Part shown: piece by piece, positions 1 to 6,323 of the stretch
Layout of the letters: each line of letters begins with the position of its first letter
Numbering within the stretch: the first letter of the stretch is position 1
Assembly: GCA_024401945.1 (NCBI GenBank)
Contig: JAKSKC010000081.1
Span: 1-6,334 of the forward strand
Source: Bacteroidales bacterium
Lineage (GTDB): Bacteria; Bacteroidota; Bacteroidia; Bacteroidales; UBA932
DNA: 6,334 nucleotides
Direction of reading: 5' to 3'
The notes under the pieces: model-generated
Seen by the model: only the letters and a program-made list of their open reading frames with translations
Databases searched by the model: none
Told to the model about the DNA's origin: nothing
Position numbers and translations under genes: made by a program

Positions 1-570
1 CGAGAGGTCTTTGATCTCCGTAGGGACGTCATCCTCCGTGAGGGCCTTCTCGAAAATAGGGAAGAAGAACTCCGCCTCACCGAGAAGACGCTTCATCTGC
101 TGGACATTGCGCTCCGAATACATCACCATATAGCTGCGGACCCTGGAATTGAACGGAATGTCTATGGTGGAGTTCAGGGCCTCGAGCCTCCTGATAAGGA
201 CCGAGTCAGGGACACCGGAAGTGAAATATCTGATCTCAAGCGAATCCTCGTCATAAAGGTCTATGTCGAAATCATCCCTTTCTATCAGCTCGGACAGCGC
301 CTCGTCATTGACCTTCTCGACAAGCTTGAGACCTGCTATGACCTTCTCGTTCTCCTCATTTTCAGAAATCAGGAACTCATTCACCTTTGTCAGGGAATCC
401 TTCTCTGAAGCCAGGGAGGTGTTGGAGCGTGCAAGCGAGTCGTTCACCGCAGTCAGTCTCTGGATCTCACGCATCATCTGCTTCCTGCTGCCGTAATGCG
501 ACGGCTGCTGGGCCATGACGGCCGATGAAACAAGCAGGGAAAGTATCAGTGTATAGGTTTTAGTAGTCAT
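1..570 (-). CDS. MltD-like lytic transglycosylase, N-terminal part only
   Basis: This is the first 190 codons of a gene that runs off the left edge; the frame is open throughout. The ATG at 570 starts MTTKTYTLILSLLVSSAVMA, a typical signal peptide with probable cleavage after AVMA (residue 20). Residues about 30-97 are charged and helical, with leucines spaced exactly seven apart (39, 46, 53, 60, 67), a probable coiled coil. Residues about 113-190 (RYFTSGVPDSV, IPFNSRVRSYM, FFFPIFEKALTEDDVPTEIKDL) resemble the region just before the catalytic domain of Bacteroidales membrane-bound lytic murein transglycosylase D. That family cleaves peptidoglycan glycan strands to 1,6-anhydro products in the periplasm, usually with C-terminal LysM repeats. 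The catalytic glutamate and any LysM domain lie outside the window, so activity cannot be judged. The gene starts 2 nt after the DUF5683 stop codon, so it is the fourth gene of the parA operon. Family assignment rests on recalled similarity. Confidence 0.8.
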   Translation of the reverse strand, partial: MTTKTYTLILSLLVSSAVMAQQPSHYGSRKQMMREIQRLTAVNDSLARSNTSLASEKDSLTKVNEFLISENEENEKVIAGLKLVEKVNDEALSELIERDDFDIDLYDEDSLEIRYFTSGVPDSVLIRRLEALNSTIDIPFNSRVRSYMVMYSERNVQQMKRLLGEAEFFFPIFEKALTEDDVPTEIKDLS

Positions 571-572
571 AA

Positions 573-1517
573 TCAGAAATTAATTCCCAGACTCATACCG
601 ATCGCGGGCTGCTGGTAGGACATTCCCGCATAGGCATTGTCGGGTGAGATCACCGCCGGACTTATATTCATCGAGATATTGTCGTCGACCTCGAAGTCCT
701 GCATGGTGGAGAACACATTGGCATCTATCACCTGAAGGAGGTAGACTATGGCGATGGCAAGGGCTGAATAATCCTTGAAACGCCTGTAGGTATTCTTGTA
801 GTAGACAACGGACTCCCTTGTATACGGACCTTCATATTTCTTCTCGGGATCGTTCATCTCGTCAAGGATGCGGGAGAATCTCTGGAAATTCATCCGGTTG
901 GTCTCGAAGAAATAGTAGGACGCCGCGAGGCCTCCCCAGTATATCGGCAGTTTCCAGTATTCCTTGTTGTATATCTGCCCCGCTCCCGGGAAGAGTATCG
1001 AATACATCATTGCCTTGCCGGCGTTCGGATAGGTGTCCGGCTTGTAGCTTATGACGCCGTCCAGCATTGTTCCCCAGTAGAAAGCTCCGGCGCCTATGAA
1101 GAACAGGGTGCTGTACTTCTTCGCCTTCTCGTCGGGCGTTCCCGCAGCGACGGATTTCTTGTAAACGCTGTTGTAATATATGCCGCCGCCGAGTCCGGCT
1201 CCTATTCCTCCATATACCAGGGGAAGTTTCCAGTACTGCTTGTTGTATATCTGGAGACCTCCCACGCAGAGCGCCGAACCGAGTGCGAGTTTCTCGACCT
1301 CATATTCGTTCTTGTGTCCGAGGGCATTGAAATAGGTCTTGAAGGAGAATACCACGTCGGAGGAGTCGACTTCCGAATTGTCATCGTTATATGACTGGCT
1401 GAAGGCTTCGTTCCTGAAGATGTTGGCCGCACCGGCAAACTGCGCCGACGCGTCATACGAAAATACGAATAACGCAACCAGGGAGGTGACTATGATGACC
1501 GGCAGCCTTTTCATCAT
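573..1517 (-). CDS. DUF5683 domain protein with duplicated core, exported or membrane-bound
   Basis: Protein of 314 residues with a signal peptide at 1-25 (hydrophobic core IIVTSLVALFVF, likely cleavage ASA|QF). Its hallmark is a QIYNKxYWKLP motif followed by a glycine-rich hydrophobic stretch, characteristic of DUF5683, a family of unknown function in Bacteroidota. The motif occurs twice, at residues 89-99 and 181-191. Each copy is followed by a second hydrophobic segment that starts with a Tyr-Ser pair (YSTLFFIGAGAFYWG near 135; YSALAIAIVYLLQVIDANV near 250). The C-terminal copy, with its VIDANV and NISPAV stretches, is closer to what I recall of the standard family. The C-terminus ends MSLGINF, a pattern resembling outer-membrane strand ends, though that is weak evidence. 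The ATG at 1517 shares its A with the parB stop (TAATG), implying translational coupling; a second ATG at 1514 is possible. Position beside parAB and mltD suggests an envelope role, but the function is unknown. Confidence 0.85.
   Translation of the reverse strand: MMKRLPVIIVTSLVALFVFSYDASAQFAGAANIFRNEAFSQSYNDDNSEVDSSDVVFSFKTYFNALGHKNEYEVEKLALGSALCVGGLQIYNKQYWKLPLVYGGIGAGLGGGIYYNSVYKKSVAAGTPDEKAKKYSTLFFIGAGAFYWGTMLDGVISYKPDTYPNAGKAMMYSILFPGAGQIYNKEYWKLPIYWGGLAASYYFFETNRMNFQRFSRILDEMNDPEKKYEGPYTRESVVYYKNTYRRFKDYSALAIAIVYLLQVIDANVFSTMQDFEVDDNISMNISPAVISPDNAYAGMSYQQPAIGMSLGINF
946..977. repeat. In-frame direct repeat, copy B (DUF5683 motif)
   Basis: This 32-nt segment matches positions 1222-1253 at 29 of 32 bases. 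It encodes the second QIYNKEYWKLP motif. The spacing between copies is 276 nt, exactly 92 codons, as expected for a tandem intragenic duplication. Confidence 0.8.
1222..1253. repeat. In-frame direct repeat, copy A (DUF5683 motif)
   Basis: This is the partner of positions 946-977, with three mismatches in 32 nt. It encodes the first QIYNKQYWKLP motif. The high nucleotide match may reflect either a fairly recent duplication or strong selection on an aromatic-rich motif with few codon choices. Confidence 0.8.
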
Positions 1518-2383
1518 TACTTCAAATGCTTCAAAAATGATTCCACTTCAGCGTCCGAATCGAAGCGGAGCGTGATGCTGCCCTTTCCGGACGGGCTTCT
1601 GCGGAACGTTACCTTCCCCTTGAAGAAAGGCTTTAGTCTTTCAACCGCATCGGAACAGCCGACGCTCCTGTCCTTGGGCAGCAGGGCTTCCAGCTGCCTC
1701 ACGGTCAGGGAATCGCGGATGACGGCATCACACAGTTTCTGCTGGAGTTCCGCATCCTCGACCCCGAGGAGCACCTTGGCGTGTCCCACGGACAGGAGTC
1801 CGTCGCGGAGGTCGTGCTGTATCCTGTCCGGCAGGCGCAGGAGTCTCAGGTAGTTGGCCACGGACGCGCGCTTCTTGCTTACCCTCTCCGAGAGCTGTTC
1901 CTGGGTAAGGCTGCACTCATCCATCAGGGCGCGCAGGCTCAGGGCGATCTCTATCGGGTCGAGGTCCTCCCTCTGGATGTTCTCCATAAGAGCCATCTCC
2001 AGAAGCTTTACGTCATCAGCCTCCCTCACGTAGGCGGGGATTGTTTCCATCCCGGCCATCCTGCAGGCACGATAACGGCGTTCACCGCTGATTATCTGGA
2101 ATTTCCCATCATCGATCCTCCTCACGGTGATGGGCTGGATAAGGCCCAGATGCCTTATTGAGGAGGAGAGTTCCTCCAGGGCTTCCGCATTGAATTCGAG
2201 ACGGGGCTGGCAGGGGTTCACCTCAACCTTGTCCACAGGTACCATAAGGATATCGGACTGACGGCGTACCGGAGCCTGGACGCTCAGGTAGTCTATAGGC
2301 TTGCGGAGGTTGTCGGCTTCCGCCACATCCCCCAGCAGGGCACCCAGCCCCTTTCCCAATACCTTTCTTCCTTCCTTAGCCAT
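1517..2383 (-). CDS. parB: Chromosome partitioning protein ParB
   Basis: ParB is a CTP-dependent DNA clamp that loads at parS sites, spreads along DNA and stimulates the ParA ATPase to segregate the chromosome origin. With the start at 2383 the protein has 288 residues. Visible in order: the N-terminal ParA-contacting motif GKGLGALLG (10-18); NPCQPR (56-61) opening the ParB/Srx nucleotide-binding domain; GERRYRA (100-106), the CTP-binding box; ENIQRED (134-140); a helix-turn-helix around 159-184 (LTQEQLSERV...SVANYLRLLRLP) that reads parS; GHAKVLL (200-206); and a C-terminal dimerisation domain (about 245-288) ending ESFLKHLK. The frame is open to an upstream ATG at 2407, but the resulting eight extra residues (MWRTTANV) are atypical, and MAKEGRKVLGKGLGALL fits family starts. 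The chosen start overlaps parA by 8 nt (ATGGCTAA). The stop codon overlaps the DUF5683 start. Confidence 0.95.
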   Translation of the reverse strand: MAKEGRKVLGKGLGALLGDVAEADNLRKPIDYLSVQAPVRRQSDILMVPVDKVEVNPCQPRLEFNAEALEELSSSIRHLGLIQPITVRRIDDGKFQIISGERRYRACRMAGMETIPAYVREADDVKLLEMALMENIQREDLDPIEIALSLRALMDECSLTQEQLSERVSKKRASVANYLRLLRLPDRIQHDLRDGLLSVGHAKVLLGVEDAELQQKLCDAVIRDSLTVRQLEALLPKDRSVGCSDAVERLKPFFKGKVTFRRSPSGKGSITLRFDSDAEVESFLKHLK

Positions 2384-3155
2384 TACGTTTGCTGTTGTTC
2401 TCCACAAGTTCGTCAGCCAGATTGCGGTAGTTCGAGCATCCGTTGCTGGACGGGTCGTAGAGTATGATAGGCTTTCCGAAGGACGGAGCCTCGGAGAGTC
2501 TGACGTTCTTGTGGATGATGGTTCTGAAGACCTTTTCCTTGAAAAGATCCCTCAATTCGCCGACCACCTGCGTATGCATGCGCGGACGGCCGTCGAACAT
2601 CGTGACCAGATATCCCTCTATATCGAGTGAAGGGTTGACCCCGTTCTGTACAAGCTTGATGGTCTGGAGCAGTTTCGCAAGTCCCTCGAGGGCGAAGAAC
2701 TCGGGCTGCACGGGTATCATCACCGAATCCGCCGCAGTAAGGGAGTTGACGGTGATGAGTCCGAGTGAAGGAGGACAGTCTATGATGATGAAATCGTACT
2801 CGTCCCTGATTCCGGCGATTGCATTTCTGAGGAGATGCTCACGGCCCTGAGTCTCGAGGAGCTCTATCTCCGCACCGACCAGGTTGATGTTCGAAGGCAT
2901 CAGATGAAGGGTATCGATCTCAGTCTGGAGAAGTGCGTCACGGGCGTCAAGCTTGCCTATCATCACCTCGTAGATGCTCCGCTGACGGCTGTCGGACGGA
3001 TCGAAATTAAGGCCTGACGTAGTATTCGCCTGGGGATCGGCATCGATCACCAGGACCTTCAAGCCCTTCACTGCCAGACAGGCCGACAGGTTTATGGCCG
3101 TCGTGGTTTTTCCAACACCACCCTTCTGGTTGGTTATCGCTATAATTTTACCCAT
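2376..3155 (-). CDS. parA: Chromosome partitioning ATPase ParA (Soj type)
   Basis: ParA is a deviant-Walker ATPase that dimerises on ATP, binds DNA non-specifically over the nucleoid and acts with ParB to move replicated origins apart. The protein has 259 residues, the usual size for chromosomal Soj-type ParA without the N-terminal HTH found in many plasmid ParA proteins. It shows the deviant Walker A motif KGGVGKTTT (11-19) with signature lysine K11 and catalytic-loop lysine K16; Walker A' VLVIDADPQAN (34-44); Walker B DFIIIDCPPS (121-130); and the C-terminal RLSEAPSFGKPI (219-230) typical of Soj. The start at 3155 (MGKIIAITNQKGG) is canonical. It is the first gene of the parA-parB-DUF5683-mltD operon and is preceded by a good -7 promoter element at 3180-3187. 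Nothing is missing or unusual. Confidence 0.97.
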   Translation of the reverse strand: MGKIIAITNQKGGVGKTTTAINLSACLAVKGLKVLVIDADPQANTTSGLNFDPSDSRQRSIYEVMIGKLDARDALLQTEIDTLHLMPSNINLVGAEIELLETQGREHLLRNAIAGIRDEYDFIIIDCPPSLGLITVNSLTAADSVMIPVQPEFFALEGLAKLLQTIKLVQNGVNPSLDIEGYLVTMFDGRPRMHTQVVGELRDLFKEKVFRTIIHKNVRLSEAPSFGKPIILYDPSSNGCSNYRNLADELVENNSKRNG

Positions 3156-3179
3156 ATATGCAAAAAGGCATAGAACTTA

Positions 3180-3187
3180 CAAATTTA
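3180..3187 (-). promoter_or_regulatory. Probable -7 promoter element for the parA operon
   Basis: The minus strand reads TAAATTTG, a perfect match to the Bacteroidota sigma-factor consensus TAnnTTTG. It lies 24 nt before the parA start codon, which predicts a 5' leader of roughly 15-20 nt. I could not identify a convincing -33 TTTG box at the expected distance; that region overlaps the -7 element of the divergent gene. Confidence 0.55.
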
Positions 3188-3208
3188 GGAATTTTCTCGC
3201 TATTTTAC

Positions 3209-3216
3209 TATTTTTG
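3209..3216 (+). promoter_or_regulatory. Probable -7 promoter element for the lipid kinase gene
   Basis: The plus strand reads TATTTTTG, a perfect match to TAnnTTTG, in an AT-rich stretch between the divergent parA and lipid kinase genes. Transcription would be expected to begin a few bases after the last G, at about 3220-3223, which coincides with the likely GTG start codon at 3221. No clear -33 box is visible. T-rich sequence raises the chance of a coincidental match. Confidence 0.45.
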
Positions 3217-3220
3217 CAGC

Positions 3221-4156
3221 GTGCAAGATTCTTGGTATATCATAGTCAATCCCCGGGCGGGCTCCGGGAAGACGATGGCCGACTGGATGCCGGCGGAAAG
3301 ACTGATGGACAGGCTCGACATCAGGAGGGAGCAGGTCTACACCTCGCATAAGGGACATGCAGTGGAGCTCGCAAGGAACGCCGCAGCAAGCGGTTACCGC
3401 AAGATTCTGGCGGTAGGCGGCGACGGCACCCTCCACGAAACCTTCAGGGGCATTATGCTTTTCTGCGAGGAGACGGATACCGATCCTTCAGAATTCTATC
3501 TCGGGGCAGCCCCGATAGGTTCAGGGAACGACTGGATCAAGGCATTCAACATTCCTCACGACACCGGGGAGGTCATCAGGCTCATCAGCCGGAATTCCTT
3601 TACAAAGATGGACGTGGTCAGGATGGAACACGGAGACGGTGAAGTGAGCTATATGGCGAACATCGGCGGAGTGGGCTTCGACTCCCACGTATGCGAGCGC
3701 GTGAACTGGCAGAAACAGCAGGGAATCAGGCACAAACTGATATATCTCAGGGCCCTTGAGCATACCATCCGGCATATGAGGACAGTCAACCTGGAAATCC
3801 GCACCGACGGCAACAGCGTTTTCCGCGGGGAATGTTATTCTATCGCCCTTGGCAACGGCAAATACTCCGGCGGGATAATGTGCCAGGTACCTCAGGCAAG
3901 CATCAACGACGGTTTTCTGGATGTAATGATAGTACCGAAGATCTCGTTGAGGACCCTCATCAAAGAGGTCCCGAGACTGGCCAACGGCAGTCTGGACAAG
4001 AGTAACGATGTCATCTTCCTCAGATGCAAGACAATGGAGATAATTCCTCTGGACTCCAATTCGGCAGATATCTTCGAGGTTGACGGCGAGGTCGAAGGAA
4101 AGCTTCCTCTCAGAATAAGTGTTAGCGGAAAGCAGATAAACGCCGTTACGGCATAG
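3221..4156 (+). CDS. Diacylglycerol kinase-family lipid kinase
   Basis: This is a soluble lipid kinase of the DAGK catalytic-domain family (DgkB/YegS/LCB5 relatives), which phosphorylates a lipid hydroxyl with ATP; the substrate, diacylglycerol or a sphingoid base, cannot be read from sequence. From the GTG at 3221 it has 311 residues: WYIIVNPRAGSGK (5-17), the nucleotide-binding signature VGGDGTLHE (65-73), PIGSGNDWIKAF (98-109), MANIGGVGFD (145-154), IALGNGKYSGG (208-218) and the C-terminal EVDGE (286-290) that closes the family fold. The frame is open to an ATG at 3158, but the 21 added residues (MQKGIELTNLGIFSLFYYFCS) come from AT-rich intergenic sequence that holds the promoters, and family members begin just before the VNPxAGxGK motif. 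The next ATG would delete that motif. The gene stands alone on this strand, divergent from parA and convergent with obg, 6 bp away. Confidence 0.9.
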   Translation: MQDSWYIIVNPRAGSGKTMADWMPAERLMDRLDIRREQVYTSHKGHAVELARNAAASGYRKILAVGGDGTLHETFRGIMLFCEETDTDPSEFYLGAAPIGSGNDWIKAFNIPHDTGEVIRLISRNSFTKMDVVRMEHGDGEVSYMANIGGVGFDSHVCERVNWQKQQGIRHKLIYLRALEHTIRHMRTVNLEIRTDGNSVFRGECYSIALGNGKYSGGIMCQVPQASINDGFLDVMIVPKISLRTLIKEVPRLANGSLDKSNDVIFLRCKTMEIIPLDSNSADIFEVDGEVEGKLPLRISVSGKQINAVTA

Positions 4157-4162
4157 GGCGGA

Positions 4163-5164
4163 TCATTCCTGCGGGCCGCTCAGCGCATCCCAGAGTTTAT
4201 CCTTCAGTTTATCGAGTCCCTCCCCTGAAACGGAGGAGATGAAAACGTGCGGTATGCCCTTCGGCAGGGCCCGGCGTATCTCCTTCTCCATCTCACTGTC
4301 GATAAGGTCGCATTTTGTTATCGCAAGCACCCTTTCCTTGTCCAGGAGTTCCGGATTGTAGAGTTTCAATTCGTTCAGCAGGGTCTTGTAGCAGGCTTTC
4401 GGGTCCTCCTCTTCCGCCGAGACCATGAACAGAAGCACCGAATTGCGTTCGATGTGCCTCAGGAAACGGTGACCGATTCCCTTCCCCTCGTGGGCCCCTT
4501 CGATTATCCCCGGGATGTCCGCCATCACGAACGAACGGTCGTCATAGTATCTGACTATTCCGAGATTGGGTTCGAGCGTGGTGAACGCATAGGAGGCTAT
4601 TTTCGGTTTCGCCGATGTGACCGAGGCCAGCAGGGTGGATTTCCCGGCATTGGGGAATCCCACAAGACCTACATCGGCAAGGAGTTTCAGTTCGAGTATG
4701 AACCATCCTTCCTGCCCGTCCTCTCCGGGCTGGGCGTATCTCGGCGTCTGGTTAGTCGCTGTCTTGAAGTTGTTGTTTCCCAGGCCTCCCCTGCCGCCCT
4801 TGCAGAGTATCCTCTCCTCCCCGGGTTCAAGCATCTCGAACAGGACCTCCGAGGTCTCCGCGTCGCGCACCACCGTGCCTACAGGGACGTCAAGTACGAC
4901 ATCCTCCCCGTTCTTTCCCCGGCAGAGGGCCGCACCGCCCTTCTCCCCGTCATCAGCCTTCACGTGCTTGCGGTACTTCAGGTGTATGAGTGTCCAGAAC
5001 TGCGGATTGGTCTTCAGGATGATATGCCCTCCGCGTCCTCCGTCCCCCCCGTCAGGACCGCCCTTCGGGATGTACTTCGCCCGGTGCAGATGCATCGAAC
5101 CCGCGCCACCGTGCCCCGATGCGCAGTATATCTTTACATAGTCTATGAAATTGGAATCAGCCAC
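4163..5164 (-). CDS. obg: Obg family ribosome-assembly GTPase
   Basis: Obg (CgtA/ObgE) is an essential GTPase that associates with the large ribosomal subunit during assembly; family members bind ppGpp and influence growth-state control. The protein has 333 residues. The glycine-rich Obg fold spans about 1-160 ([54 protein letters not shown]). The GTPase domain follows: G1 GFPNAGKST (169-177), switch I with TT at 195-196, G3 DIPG (216-219), G4 TKCD (283-286) and G5 SSVSGEG (310-316). The G4 motif has Thr where classical GTPases have Asn; from memory this is usual in Bacteroidales Obg. The C-terminal extension of longer homologues such as E. coli ObgE (390 residues) is absent. The start [14 protein letters not shown] at 5164 is canonical and lies 8 nt after the adk stop. 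It is the last gene of the hpt-adk-obg operon. Confidence 0.96.
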   Translation of the reverse strand: MADSNFIDYVKIYCASGHGGAGSMHLHRAKYIPKGGPDGGDGGRGGHIILKTNPQFWTLIHLKYRKHVKADDGEKGGAALCRGKNGEDVVLDVPVGTVVRDAETSEVLFEMLEPGEERILCKGGRGGLGNNNFKTATNQTPRYAQPGEDGQEGWFILELKLLADVGLVGFPNAGKSTLLASVTSAKPKIASYAFTTLEPNLGIVRYYDDRSFVMADIPGIIEGAHEGKGIGHRFLRHIERNSVLLFMVSAEEEDPKACYKTLLNELKLYNPELLDKERVLAITKCDLIDSEMEKEIRRALPKGIPHVFISSVSGEGLDKLKDKLWDALSGPQE

Positions 5165-5172
5165 CCGGACCG

Positions 5173-5757
5173 CTACTTTTCGATCCTTGTGGAGATCATG
5201 TTGAGAACCCTGGCCTGGTTCTCCTCAATGGTTCCCGGGTATCCCTCGACCTCGTAGTACTTGCCGGCCTTCTCATAGTAGTCAATGAGCGGTTCCGTCT
5301 GGGCGTGGTAGGTCCTGATACGGTTGGCGATGGTGGTTTCGGAAGCACCGTCGGCACGGCCCTCTATGGCGGCGCGGTGCTGGATCCTCTCCTTTATCAC
5401 CTCGTCAGGGATCATAATGGAAATGACTGCCTTCACTTCCTCGGAACGCAAGGCAAGCATCTTGTCAAGGTCCTCGGCCTGGGCGAGGGTGCGTGGGAAT
5501 CCGTCAAGAAGGAAACCGTCCACTCCCTTGATTGTGTTGAAGGCGTTCTCGATCATACCCTCAACTACGGAATCCGGAACGAGGGAACCAGCATCGATGA
5601 GGGACTTGGCATGGAGGCCGAGTTCGGTTCCTGCAGCTATCTCGGCGCGGAGAAGTTCTCCGGTGGAAATGTGCTTGAGATTGTATTTCCCAGCAATTGC
5701 TCCTGCGTGGGTGCCTTTGCCCGCACCTGGAGGCCCGAAAAGAATGTAGTACTTCAT
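5173..5757 (-). CDS. adk: Adenylate kinase, short-lid type
   Basis: Adenylate kinase interconverts ATP + AMP and 2 ADP in the cytoplasm and keeps the adenylate pool balanced. The protein has 194 residues, shorter than the roughly 214 of E. coli Adk. It shows the P-loop GPPGAGKGT (8-16), the AMP-binding STGELLR (31-37), [11 protein letters not shown] (85-95), and a short lid RAAIEGRAD (128-136) carrying arginines in place of the long lid of Gram-negative and Gram-positive long forms; there is no zinc-finger cysteine set. [16 protein letters not shown] (146-161) matches the conserved segment after the lid. The start [15 protein letters not shown] at 5757 is canonical and leaves one nucleotide after the hpt stop, so the genes are very likely translated from one message. 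The C-terminus is complete and nothing is abnormal. Confidence 0.97.
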   Translation of the reverse strand: MKYYILFGPPGAGKGTHAGAIAGKYNLKHISTGELLRAEIAAGTELGLHAKSLIDAGSLVPDSVVEGMIENAFNTIKGVDGFLLDGFPRTLAQAEDLDKMLALRSEEVKAVISIMIPDEVIKERIQHRAAIEGRADGASETTIANRIRTYHAQTEPLIDYYEKAGKYYEVEGYPGTIEENQARVLNMISTRIEK

Positions 5758-5758
5758 A

Positions 5759-6298
5759 TTATTCCAAAACGTAAATGTCCTTGTAATGACGGGCGAGGCC
5801 GTTGTAGTCGAAGCCGAATCCGACTATGAAATCGTTGGGGATGCATTTCCCAACATAGTCAAGCTTGCACTTTCCCCTGAAGGCATTCGGCTTGTGAAGG
5901 AAGGTGCAGACCTTGACCTCGGCCGCTCCCTTCTCCCGCAGATAGGCCGTAAGGAAGTCCATCGTGCATCCGGTGTCCACTATGTCCTCCATCACTATCA
6001 CGTCCCTGCCCTCGATGTCGCAGGAAACGTCGCTCGTGACTTCGATTTTGCCTGTGGAAGCCGTCCCGCAGTAGGATTGCAGCCTTATGGTAGCAAGTTT
6101 GACGTCAAAATCCAGCTGCTGGATCAGCGTTGCCGTGAAGAGTATCGAGCCATTGAGGACGCACAACACCACGGGAGGCATCTGCCGGTCTATATAATCG
6201 TTGTTGATTCTTTTTGCAAGTTCACCGATTATTTCGAGGATCTCCGCATTCTCCATATAGAGCCTGAAGCTCTTGTCCAAAACTTTTACTGAGTCCAT
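5759..6298 (-). CDS. hpt: Hypoxanthine phosphoribosyltransferase
   Basis: The enzyme joins PRPP to hypoxanthine, and usually guanine, giving IMP or GMP and pyrophosphate, for purine salvage in the cytoplasm. The 179-residue length is typical of bacterial Hpt. Key segments are LCVLNGSILF (45-54), the PRPP-loop signature VIVMEDIVDTGCTM (100-113) with the acidic pair E104/D105 and catalytic-loop Asp near 108, the lysine of FLHKP (residue 136) that contacts the purine, and the C-terminal DFIVGFGFDYNGLARHYKDIYVL (156-178) containing the base-binding region. The start at 6298 (MDSVKVLDKSF) follows an AT-rich stretch that probably holds the promoter. It is the first visible gene of the hpt-adk-obg operon, so nucleotide salvage, adenylate balance and a GTPase share a message. 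A gene further upstream cannot be excluded because the window ends 36 bp away. Confidence 0.95.
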   Translation of the reverse strand: MDSVKVLDKSFRLYMENAEILEIIGELAKRINNDYIDRQMPPVVLCVLNGSILFTATLIQQLDFDVKLATIRLQSYCGTASTGKIEVTSDVSCDIEGRDVIVMEDIVDTGCTMDFLTAYLREKGAAEVKVCTFLHKPNAFRGKCKLDYVGKCIPNDFIVGFGFDYNGLARHYKDIYVLE

Positions 6299-6315
6299 CT
6301 CAAAAAGATTGTTTG

Positions 6316-6323
6316 CGAAGTTA
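6316..6323 (-). promoter_or_regulatory. Candidate -7 promoter element for hpt-adk-obg
   Basis: The minus strand reads TAACTTCG, one mismatch from TAnnTTTG, 17 nt before the hpt start codon in an otherwise AT-rich stretch. The -33 region falls outside or at the edge of the window, so it cannot be checked. One mismatch in a six-base informative motif is weak support. Confidence 0.25.

Noticed and set aside
263..496. 77-codon serine-rich open frame on the plus strand
   Set aside because: It is the shadow of the coiled-coil coding region of the MltD-like gene; the serines and phenylalanines come from reading Glu/Lys-rich codons in reverse.
2384..2407. Upstream ATG at 2407 as the parB start
   Set aside because: It adds MWRTTANV before the canonical MAKxG...GKGLGALL start and would lengthen the parA overlap from 8 to 32 nt.
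3158..3220. ATG at 3158 as the lipid kinase start
   Set aside because: It lies 2 nt from the divergent parA start, leaves no promoter space, and the added residues look like translated AT-rich intergenic DNA.
4961..4966. CACGTG core as a possible parS site
   Set aside because: Only the left flank (TTCACGTG) resembles the parS consensus TGTTTCACGTGAAACA; the right half does not match and the site is inside obg. I saw no other parS candidate near parAB.
4163..5164. Thr in place of Asn in the Obg G4 motif (TKCD) as a defect
   Set aside because: From memory, Bacteroidales Obg proteins commonly have TKxD here, and all other GTPase motifs are intact, so I treat it as normal family variation.
4247..5257. 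336-codon open frame on the plus strand opposite obg and the end of adk
   Set aside because: It is slightly longer than obg itself, but obg has every Obg-family motif and this frame has no recognisable domain. Long antisense frames are common opposite G+C-rich, glycine-rich genes.
5305..6292. Several plus-strand open frames of 141-174 codons opposite adk and hpt
   Set aside because: They lie wholly within strongly supported minus-strand genes and their translations show no domain or coherent composition.
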